Below, piece after piece: positions 1 to 5,302 of a DNA stretch of 10,403 bases (positions within the stretch are counted from its first letter, which is position 1; every line of letters begins with the position of its first letter). The notes under the pieces were generated by a model. That model was given only the letters and a program-made list of their open reading frames with translations, was not told the DNA's origin and did not search any database. Location: the NCBI GenBank assembly GCA_005881235.1, contig VBEQ01000073.1, positions 1 through 10,403 of the forward strand. Direction: 5' to 3'. The position numbers and the translations under genes are program-made. This stretch comes from Chloroflexota bacterium (GTDB lineage: Bacteria; Chloroflexota; Dormibacteria; CF-121).

Positions 1-143
1 CAACCGGGATAGACCTTCTCGCTTGCCTCCGGCAGTACTGAGAGGATCACTTCGCGGGCCTTGACGGCGATCTCGCGGACCTGCGGCGAGTAGCCCTTGA
101 GGAAGGTATCGACGGCGGGATCACCGGTTTTCGTGTTAGCCAT
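1..143 (-). CDS. DUF1801 (YdhG-like) domain protein, N-terminal part only
   Basis: The reverse strand from an ATG at 143 reads MANTKTGDPAVDTFLKGYSP followed by QVREIAVKAREVILSVLPEA, and runs off the left edge after 47 codons. The pattern of a short helix, 'VR..A..AREVIL..LPEA.E' and then 'VYPG' matches the opening of DUF1801/YdhG-like proteins, small single-domain proteins of poorly defined function. The start lies 18 bases after the rplA stop on the same strand, so it may be cotranscribed with the ribosomal operon. That position is usually held by rplJ. No good Shine-Dalgarno is visible. The function is unknown and the family call rests on only 47 residues. A second DUF1801 protein sits at 9280-9633. 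Confidence 0.6.
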   Translation of the reverse strand, partial: MANTKTGDPAVDTFLKGYSPQVREIAVKAREVILSVLPEASEKVYPG

Positions 144-161
144 CGGCTGCCTGGATTGTGG

Positions 162-866
162 CTAGCTCATTCGACCGGCGGCGACCGGGTCTACGGGCAC
201 GCTGGGCCCCATCGTCGGCGAGAGGTAGACGGAGCGCAGGTACTGGCCCTTGGCGGAGCTCGGCTTGGCGCGCACCACCGCGTCCATCAGCGCAACGAAA
301 TTATCCTTCAGCTGCGCCTCGCTGTAGGAGGCCTTGCCGATGTTGGAGTGGATGATGCCGGTCTTGTCGACCCGGTACTCGATGCGGCCACCCTGGATGT
401 CCTTGACGGCGCGGCCGATGTCAAAGGTGACGCTGCCCGCGCGCGGGTTCGGCATCAGTCCGCGCGGCCCCAGAATCTTGCCCAGGCGGCCGACCTGGCC
501 CATCATGTCGGGGGTCGCGAGCGCGACGTCGAAGTCGAGCCAGCCGTCCTGGATCCGCTTGACCAGGTCGTCGGCGCCGACGTAGTCGGCACCGGCCTCG
601 GTCGCCTCGCGCGCCTTCTCACCCGTGGCGAACACCAGCACGCGGCGCTTCTTGCCGGTGCCGTGTGGCAGCACCACCGAGCCGCGGACCATCTGGTCGG
701 CATGCCGCGGGTCGACCCCCAGCCGCAGGTGCGCCTCGATCGAGCCGTCGAATTTCGAGGTCGAGCTCTTCAGCACCAGCCGCACCGCATCATCGGGCGC
801 GTATTGCTCGGTGCGCTCGATCGCCTTGGCGGCTTCCTTGTATTTCTTGCCACGCGCTTGCGGCAT
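162..866 (-). CDS. rplA: 50S ribosomal protein L1
   Basis: L1 binds 23S rRNA at the L1 stalk, helps release E-site tRNA, and in many bacteria represses its own operon by binding mRNA. The 234-residue protein has the usual length. It opens with MPQARGKKYKEAAKAIERT and carries the family core 'GKILGPRGLMPNPRAGSVT' near residues 130-150, followed by 'GRIEYRVDKTGIIHSNIGK'. The C-terminus 'KGQYLRSVYLSPTMGPSVPV' is also typical. Its ATG overlaps the rplK stop by one base (TGATG), which implies translational coupling. It is the last recognisable ribosomal gene of the cluster here, because a DUF1801 gene and not rplJ comes next. Confidence 0.98.
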   Translation of the reverse strand: MPQARGKKYKEAAKAIERTEQYAPDDAVRLVLKSSTSKFDGSIEAHLRLGVDPRHADQMVRGSVVLPHGTGKKRRVLVFATGEKAREATEAGADYVGADDLVKRIQDGWLDFDVALATPDMMGQVGRLGKILGPRGLMPNPRAGSVTFDIGRAVKDIQGGRIEYRVDKTGIIHSNIGKASYSEAQLKDNFVALMDAVVRAKPSSAKGQYLRSVYLSPTMGPSVPVDPVAAGRMS

Positions 867-1294
867 CAGGCAGACACCTCGATGCCGAGCGATCGCGCCG
901 TTCCCTCGATCATCTTCATCGCCGCCTCGACGTCGTAGGCATTGAGGTCTTTGAGCTTGAGCTGGGCAATCTCACGCACCTGCTGTGTGCTGACCTTGCC
1001 GACCTTCTCTTTGTTCGGCTTGGCCGAGCCCTTCTCCACGCCGGCCGCCTTCTTCAGGAGCGCGGCGGCGGGCGGGGTCTTGGTCACGAAAGTGAAGGTG
1101 CGGTCCTCGAAGATCGTGATCTCGACCGGGATCACCTGCCCGGCCATCGAGGCGGTGCGATCGTTGTAGGTCTTGACGAACTCCATGATGTTGACGCCGT
1201 GCGGGCCGAGCGCGGTGCCCACGGGCGGCGCGGGCGTGGCTTTGCCCGCCTCCATCTGGATCTTGACCATGGCCTTGACTTTCTTCTTGCCCAT
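866..1294 (-). CDS. rplK: 50S ribosomal protein L11
   Basis: L11 forms the GTPase-associated centre with L10 and 23S rRNA, and is needed for RelA-type stringent signalling. The 142 residues match the family length. The N-terminal domain shows 'KIQMEAGKATPAPPVGTALG' and 'PHGVNIMEFVKTYN', the Pro-rich switch region that thiostrepton-type drugs contact. The C-terminal rRNA-binding domain includes 'TPPAAALLKKAAG' and 'KVGKVSTQQVREIAQLKLKD'. The ATG overlaps the nusG stop (TAATG), and its own stop overlaps the rplA start (TGATG). Nothing about it is unusual. Confidence 0.98.
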   Translation of the reverse strand: MGKKKVKAMVKIQMEAGKATPAPPVGTALGPHGVNIMEFVKTYNDRTASMAGQVIPVEITIFEDRTFTFVTKTPPAAALLKKAAGVEKGSAKPNKEKVGKVSTQQVREIAQLKLKDLNAYDVEAAMKMIEGTARSLGIEVSA

Positions 1295-2037
1295 TACTTC
1301 AAGCGCTCCACCTGGAGGAGGTCCAGCTCGACCGGCGTCTCGCGGCCGAACATGTTGACCAGCACCTTGAGCTTGCCCTTGTCGGCGTTGATCTCGTCGA
1401 CCTTGCCGTGGAAGTCCGAGAAGGGCCCGTCGATGACGCGGACGTTCTCGCCCACCTGGTACTCGACGCGAACCTTGGGCGCCTCGGCCTTGATCTGCTT
1501 CTGGATCGATTTGATCTCCTTCTCCTGCAGCGGCACCGGCTTGTTGCCGGAACCGACGAAGCTGGTCACGCCCGGCGTGTTGCGCACGACGTACCAGGAC
1601 TCGTCCGACATGATCATGTTGACCAGGATGTAGCCGGGGAAGGTTCGCTTGGCGACGTGACGGCGCTGGCCGTCCTTGATCTCGATGACGTCTTCCGTGG
1701 GCACCAGCACCTCGAAGATCCGATCGTGCATGTCCATCGAGTCGACGCGCTTCATCAGGTTGTTGCGCACCTTCTCCTCGTGGCCTGAGTAAGCATGCAC
1801 GACGTACCAGTGCGCTTCGCCCTCAGCGGGGACCGGCTTGGCCTCACCGGCGGGGATAAGCGCCACCGGCGGCGAGGATGGCGTTTCGGGTGGGGCCGGA
1901 TGGCCTTCGCCGACACTCACGCGCTCGCCGGTCCAGACACGACCGGCCTCGGCCGCTTCTTTCGGGGCGGGCCGGCGACCGCGCGCTTTCGCCGGCGCGG
2001 CGGGGGTGCCCTTCGCCTCTTTCGGTGTGCCGTTCAT
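1294..2037 (-). CDS. nusG: Transcription termination/antitermination factor NusG
   Basis: NusG binds RNA polymerase through its NGN domain and links it to Rho or the ribosome through its KOW domain. The NGN domain begins at 'WYVVHAYSGHEEKVRNNL', about residue 78, and includes 'FPGYILVNM' and 'WYVVRNTPGVTSFVGSG'. The KOW domain holds 'GENVRVIDGPFSDFHGKV' and ends 'ELDLLQVERLK'. Before the NGN domain lies a stretch of about 75 residues rich in Ala, Pro, Lys and Glu, probably disordered; such extensions occur in Actinobacteria and some Chloroflexota. I chose the ATG at 2037 (247 aa). An in-frame TTG at 2052 would add MADAE and overlap secE by 8 bases, with a GGAG 10 bases upstream, so it remains possible. 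Confidence 0.96.
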   Translation of the reverse strand: MNGTPKEAKGTPAAPAKARGRRPAPKEAAEAGRVWTGERVSVGEGHPAPPETPSSPPVALIPAGEAKPVPAEGEAHWYVVHAYSGHEEKVRNNLMKRVDSMDMHDRIFEVLVPTEDVIEIKDGQRRHVAKRTFPGYILVNMIMSDESWYVVRNTPGVTSFVGSGNKPVPLQEKEIKSIQKQIKAEAPKVRVEYQVGENVRVIDGPFSDFHGKVDEINADKGKLKVLVNMFGRETPVELDLLQVERLK

Positions 2038-2044
2038 CTCTGCA

Positions 2045-2305
2045 TCAGCCAACTTTGGGGAACTCCAGTTTGACGAGTGTTTGGGTCAAGACATAGTCGA
2101 TCAGTCCGAGCATCAGGGATACCACTACCACGGTCACGATGACGACAAACGTCATCGTGCGTAGCTCGCCCCAGCTGGGCCAGATCACCTTGCGCAGCTC
2201 GCCGAGGATGTCCTCGAAGTTGCGGATGAGGCCCCGGCGCGGCGCGGGAGTCGTTGTGCGTTGCACTCTATTCGCCCTTGGTTCCGTCGGAACGGCTTTG
2301 GCCAT
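2045..2305 (-). CDS. secE: Preprotein translocase subunit SecE
   Basis: This 86-residue protein is the small clamp subunit of the SecYEG channel in the cytoplasmic membrane. It has a charged cytosolic N-terminus and the family's amphipathic helix 'FEDILGELRKVIWPSWGELR' at about residues 30-49, where the 'E..KV.WPS..E' signature is clear. One membrane segment follows ('TFVVIVTVVVVSLMLGLIDY', about 52-71). This is the single-span form found in most bacteria outside the enterics. The ATG is only 18 bases after the encoded CCA of tRNA-Trp, so tRNA processing would set the 5' end of the secE message. No strong Shine-Dalgarno is present. Confidence 0.96.
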   Translation of the reverse strand: MAKAVPTEPRANRVQRTTTPAPRRGLIRNFEDILGELRKVIWPSWGELRTMTFVVIVTVVVVSLMLGLIDYVLTQTLVKLEFPKVG

Positions 2306-2323
2306 CGTAGTTATACCTGAGTC

Positions 2324-2399
2324 TGGCAGGGGTGGAGCGACTCGAACGCCCGACCCGCGGTTTTGGAGACCGCTGCTCTACCAGCTGAGCTACACCCCT
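2324..2399 (-). tRNA. tRNA-Trp (anticodon CCA)
   Basis: The reverse strand folds as a complete 76-base tRNA. The acceptor AGGGGTG pairs with CACCCCT, followed by discriminator G and an encoded CCA. The D arm contains AGCTCAGCTGGTAGAGC. The anticodon stem GCGGT/ACCGC encloses the loop CTCCAAA, giving anticodon CCA. The T arm contains GTTCGAGTC. It lies between rpmG and secE, as in many bacteria where tRNA-Trp precedes secE-nusG. Weak -10-like TATACT at 2418-2423 (minus) could give the tRNA its own transcript, but no good -35 accompanies it. Confidence 0.97.
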
Positions 2400-2440
2400 G
2401 TGCCGGTCGGCGCCAACAGTATAAGAAGGTTGCGGCCACG

Positions 2441-2599
2441 CTACTTGGTCTCCCGGTGGGCAGTGTGCTTCCGGCACCGCGGGCAGAACTTCTTGACCTC
2501 GAGCCGATCGGGGTCGTTCTTCTTGTTCTTGACGGTGGTGTAGTTTCGCTCCTTACAGGTCTGACACTGCAGGGTGATGATCGACGCTAGGGCAGGCAT
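2441..2599 (-). CDS. rpmG: 50S ribosomal protein L33
   Basis: L33 is a small protein of the large ribosomal subunit. The 52-residue product reads MPALASIITLQCQTCKERNY and continues with 'TTVKNKKNDPDRLEVKKFCP' and 'RCRKHTAHRETK'. The NYTT..NK.N.P.RLE.KK.CP.C.KHT pattern is unmistakable. It has both CxxC pairs (CQTC and CPRC), so it is the zinc-binding form. The open frame extends further upstream, but the ATG at 2599 has GGAG six bases before it and gives the family length, so the longer version is rejected. A strong promoter lies 66 bases upstream, with a terminator-like hairpin between. Confidence 0.97.
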   Translation of the reverse strand: MPALASIITLQCQTCKERNYTTVKNKKNDPDRLEVKKFCPRCRKHTAHRETK

Positions 2600-2631
2600 T
2601 GAATCTCCAGGGGGATAAAGGCTCCAGACAC

Positions 2632-2655
2632 AAAAAAGACCTAGCAACTGCTAGG
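2632..2655 (-). terminator. Hairpin plus U-tract in the rpmG leader (terminator or attenuator)
   Basis: On the minus strand CCTAGC-AGTT-GCTAGG forms a perfect 6-bp stem with a 4-base loop, followed by TC and six T residues. The shape is that of a short intrinsic terminator. It lies downstream of the rpmG promoter and upstream of the rpmG start, so it may stop read-through from the L,D-transpeptidase gene, attenuate the ribosomal operon, or only protect the 5' end of the leader. Confidence 0.55.
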
Positions 2656-2664
2656 CGAGCTCAA

Positions 2665-2693
2665 ATAATAGCAGAGTTAGGCAAAATCGTCAA
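2665..2693 (-). promoter_or_regulatory. Sigma70-type promoter for the rpmG-tRNA-Trp-secE-nusG-rplKA cluster
   Basis: On the minus strand the -35 element TTGACG (2688-2693) and the -10 element TATTAT (2665-2670) are separated by exactly 17 bases. Each hexamer has one mismatch to consensus. Transcription would start near 2658, giving a leader of about 59 bases before the rpmG ATG. The palindrome ATGACGTCAT (2693-2702) abuts the -35 box and could be an operator. Confidence 0.75.
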
Positions 2694-2742
2694 TGACGTC
2701 ATCGCCTAAAGGATTGCCCTATATAAGTAAGGTATCGGGCCG

Positions 2743-4122
2743 CTAGTACTGGACGACCACTGTGGTGCCGTTCGGCGCCCAGTTCCAGAGTGTCGCCATC
2801 GGACTGTAGGGCACATTCACGCAACCGTGGGTGCCGTTGTAGAGGTTGGCGCCGGGGCCGTACCAGGAGCGCCAGGGCGCGTCGTGGATGAAGTAGCCGC
2901 CGCCGGCGAACTCCATCGCCCAGTTGGTCCAGGAGTCCGGGTACCAGTATGGACTTCCATAGGGCCAGGGCGAGATCATCTTGTAGGGCGAATAGCGGGC
3001 GAAGATGTGGTAGACGCCCGGGGGCGTCGGCAAGGCGGGCCGGCCGGTCGCCACGTAGGTCGTCAGGATCGCGTTGCCGTCCTGGTAGGCGGTGAGCACC
3101 TGGCGCGACAGGGAGACCACCATCACCTTGCCGACGCCGGCGTTATAGGCGACCGGGACCATCTGCTTGAGGTAGATGGCGCTGGCGAGGGACTGCTTCT
3201 CCTGGTAAAGCTGCGCGGTGATCGACTGGAAGGTGGCCTGGTCGGCGGCGCTCGACAGCTGCCCGGCCAGGGCGTTGATCGTCCCCGGGTGGTTGCCCAG
3301 CGCAGCGCGGATCGACTGCGCTGAGGCCAGCGTCGAGCGCGTGTCAGCCAGCTGGTTGACGGCGGCGCTGCGTGCGTCGAGCAAGCCTTGCACGCCAACC
3401 GCGGTCTGCTGGACCTGAGCCAGGATCGGCGCGAATCCGTCGGCGCTACGAACCGCCGCCAGCGCCGCGCTCGCGAGGGTGAGCTGGTCGTTGAAGCCCG
3501 TGAGGCGGAGTTGCGGGTATTGCCCGGCATTCGCCAGCAGCCCGCTGGCGGTCTGCAGCGCCGCGTCCACCTGCGCGCGCGCGGTGCGATAGGCGGCGAG
3601 CTTGCCATCGAGGACCGCATACTCCTGGCCAAGGACGGAGGCGAGCGCGAGCACCTGATTCGGAGTGGCCGCCGCGGGGCCGGCTTTCACGAAGCGCGCC
3701 GCCTCCTCATCGAGACCGTCGAGCGAGATACCGGCCTTCTGCGCCTCAGCCAGCATGGTGTTCCAGCGGTGAAGCTGGCGATCCAGCGCATCCCGGCTCT
3801 CGTCGATTTGCTTCTGGTAGACCGCGCGCAGGTCGCTATCGAGAAGACTCAGGGCGTCGAGCTTGCGGTGCTCGGTCAGCGGCAGCTGCCACCACGACGA
3901 CGTTTTGATCGCCTGGACCTGCGCATACCGCCAGGTCAGGGTGTCGGCTTCCCCTTGATCCAATCCCCCGCGGACCGCGTCCGTCAGCGTCAGGTTGAAG
4001 GCAACCTCCGCCCGGCGGACATTGCCGGCCAGGATGTTCTCGCTCGCAACCGCAGAGAGCGGGATGGCGGCGAGCAACCCTCCCACGACGGCCACGAAGA
4101 CCAGGCGCCGCAAACCCCTCAC
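2743..4122 (-). CDS. Exported L,D-transpeptidase (YkuD domain) with long helical N-terminal region
   Basis: L,D-transpeptidases make 3-3 cross-links in peptidoglycan or attach proteins to it, outside the cytoplasmic membrane. The YkuD domain covers about residues 332-459. It has the His413 region 'YFIHDAPW' and, 17 residues on, THGCVNVP with catalytic Cys434, matching the family HX(14-17)[S/T]HGC pattern. The N-terminus 'VRGLRRLVFVAVVGGLLAAI' followed by PLSAVA is a signal peptide or anchor. Residues about 40-325 are Ala/Gln/Leu-rich and probably mostly helical, with no LysM or Ig-like domain that I recognise. I chose GTG 4122 (459 aa), with AGGGG nine bases upstream and the signal directly after it. 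An ATG at 4206 would put 28 unlikely residues before the signal. Confidence 0.88.
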   Translation of the reverse strand: MRGLRRLVFVAVVGGLLAAIPLSAVASENILAGNVRRAEVAFNLTLTDAVRGGLDQGEADTLTWRYAQVQAIKTSSWWQLPLTEHRKLDALSLLDSDLRAVYQKQIDESRDALDRQLHRWNTMLAEAQKAGISLDGLDEEAARFVKAGPAAATPNQVLALASVLGQEYAVLDGKLAAYRTARAQVDAALQTASGLLANAGQYPQLRLTGFNDQLTLASAALAAVRSADGFAPILAQVQQTAVGVQGLLDARSAAVNQLADTRSTLASAQSIRAALGNHPGTINALAGQLSSAADQATFQSITAQLYQEKQSLASAIYLKQMVPVAYNAGVGKVMVVSLSRQVLTAYQDGNAILTTYVATGRPALPTPPGVYHIFARYSPYKMISPWPYGSPYWYPDSWTNWAMEFAGGGYFIHDAPWRSWYGPGANLYNGTHGCVNVPYSPMATLWNWAPNGTTVVVQY

Positions 4123-4279
4123 CGCATCGCACCCCTTTTCGTCAGGCAGCGTGCAGGACGACGCCCTTCCTAAGGCCGCCGCCCACATGCTCTCGCCGCT
4201 TTCCATAACGTTACGCCGGTCCGGAGGTCACGTCACGTGGCAAAAAGTCACGACCGTCATCCGGCCGTCACCGAATTTC

Positions 4280-4303
4280 CCCTCCCCCGCTCGCGGGGGA
4301 GGG
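4280..4303. repeat. Perfect GC hairpin in a CCCTCCCCC/GGGGGAGGG intergenic repeat-like element
   Basis: CCCTCCCCCGC and GCGGGGGAGGG are exact inverted copies separated by TC; as a hairpin this gives a 10-bp stem with a CTCG loop. The flanks (TTTCC before, TCGGGGTGGGGGCTGGG after) extend the element to about 4275-4320, ending at the sulfurtransferase stop. This composition resembles dispersed palindromic intergenic repeats seen in many high-GC genomes. It could also slow or stop transcription leaving the sulfurtransferase gene, but no T-run follows on the minus strand. Confidence 0.6.
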
Positions 4304-4320
4304 TCGGGGTGGGGGCTGGG

Positions 4321-5190
4321 TCAGCGTTCGATCGGCGCGGCGATCAGGCTCCCCCACTCGGTCCAGGAGCCGTCGTAGTTGCGGACGTTGGGGTAGCCGA
4401 GCAAGTAATTCAGGACGAACCAGGTGTGCGAGGAGCGCTCCCCGATCCGGCAATAGGCGATGACGGCCTTGTCCGGTGTCACGCCCTTCGCCGCGTACAG
4501 TTCCTTCAATTCGGAGGCCGGCTTGAAGGTCCCGTCCTCACGCACCGCCTGCGCCCAGGGGATGTTGGCCGCGCCGGGGATGTGCCCACCGCGCTGGGCG
4601 CCCTCCTGCGGGAGGTTCTCCGGGGCGAGCAGCTCGCCGCTGAATTCCTTGGGGGAACGGACGTCGACCAGGACCACGCCCGACTTCCCAAGATCCCGCA
4701 GCACCTCATCCCGCAAGGCCCGGATCGCCTTGTTCGGCTGGCCCGCCGTGTAGCTGGCCGGCTTGATGGTCGGCGCATCCGTGACGAGCTCGCGGCCCTC
4801 GTCCTGCCATTTCTTCCGACCGCCGTTCATCAGCCGGGCGTCCTTGTGGCCGTAGTACTTGAGATTCCAGACGAACCAGGCGGCAAACCAGTTGTTGTTG
4901 TCGCCGTAGGCGACCACCGTGTCCTCGGAGCTGATGCCTTTCGACGAGAGCAGCTTCTCGAGGTCCTCCTTGGCAAGCAGGTCGCGGATCGGCCGTGCCT
5001 GCAGGTCCTTGCGCCAGTCGAGCCCGATGGCGCCCTTGACGTGACCGCTGTCATAGGCCGAGGTGTCGACGTCGACCTCGACGAGCTTCACCTTCGAATC
5101 CCCTGCGTGCTCGGCGACCCACGCCGTGTCGACCAGAACCTCGGGATGCACGTAGTCAGTCGCCTTCAGCTCCGCCGCGGACTTTGCCAT
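4321..5190 (-). CDS. Thiosulfate sulfurtransferase (two-domain rhodanese)
   Basis: Rhodaneses move sulfane sulfur from thiosulfate to cyanide or another thiol through a cysteine persulfide. This 289-residue protein has the normal two-domain length. The C-terminal domain has 'VVLVDVRSPKEFSGE' and the active-site loop 'AYCRIGERSSHTW', with catalytic Cys247 in the CRxGxRSxHTW form typical of CysA/SseA-like proteins. The N-terminal domain has 'VEVDVDTSAYDSGHVKGAIG' but 'YGDNNNWFAAW' where a cysteine loop would be, so it is the usual inactive half. The ATG at 5190 follows AAGGAG at 9-10 bases. A divergent gene starts at 5303. In-vivo substrate cannot be told from sequence. Confidence 0.94.
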   Translation of the reverse strand: MAKSAAELKATDYVHPEVLVDTAWVAEHAGDSKVKLVEVDVDTSAYDSGHVKGAIGLDWRKDLQARPIRDLLAKEDLEKLLSSKGISSEDTVVAYGDNNNWFAAWFVWNLKYYGHKDARLMNGGRKKWQDEGRELVTDAPTIKPASYTAGQPNKAIRALRDEVLRDLGKSGVVLVDVRSPKEFSGELLAPENLPQEGAQRGGHIPGAANIPWAQAVREDGTFKPASELKELYAAKGVTPDKAVIAYCRIGERSSHTWFVLNYLLGYPNVRNYDGSWTEWGSLIAAPIER

Positions 5191-5245
5191 TTGATGCCTC
5201 TCCTTAAAGTTGACTCATTGGATTCACAAACTCAACAATCCGGGT

Positions 5246-5299
5246 GACCCAGTCTACCGGCGCAGGCTAGTAAAGGTCAACTCGTTATTCGACCCAGTC
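5246..5299. repeat. Direct repeat GACCCAGTC, two copies 45 bp apart, between divergent genes
   Basis: GACCCAGTC occurs at 5246-5254 and exactly again at 5291-5299, within the 112-base space between the sulfurtransferase and TPR-like genes. The left copy overlaps the proposed minus-strand -10 box, and the right copy lies just before the TPR-like gene's ATG. Paired operator sites are one explanation; chance is another. Confidence 0.4.
5251..5280 (-). promoter_or_regulatory. Candidate promoter for the sulfurtransferase gene
   Basis: On the minus strand TTGACC (5275-5280) and TAGACT (5251-5256) are separated by 18 bases, giving a predicted start near 5244 and a leader of about 54 bases with AAGGAG before the ATG at 5190. 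The match is fair, not strong. Confidence 0.4.
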
Positions 5300-5302
5300 G
5301 AC

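Noticed and set aside
156..1633. Overlapping plus-strand frames of 260 and 322 codons opposite rplA, rplK and nusG
   Set aside because: They are shadows of ribosomal protein genes in high-GC DNA.
2139..2543. Frames over tRNA-Trp giving GVAQLVEQRSPKPRVG (minus) and ATRTPDPRFWRPLLYQLSYT (plus)
   Set aside because: Both are translations of the tRNA-Trp gene itself, not proteins.
3388..4173. Plus-strand open frame of 261 codons opposite the L,D-transpeptidase gene
   Set aside because: It is antisense to a clear YkuD gene, is Arg/Gly/Leu-rich with no motif, and is typical of high-GC shadow frames.
4237..5247. Plus-strand open frame of 336 codons opposite the sulfurtransferase
   Set aside because: The minus strand has intact rhodanese motifs; this frame is its complement, with no recognisable domain.
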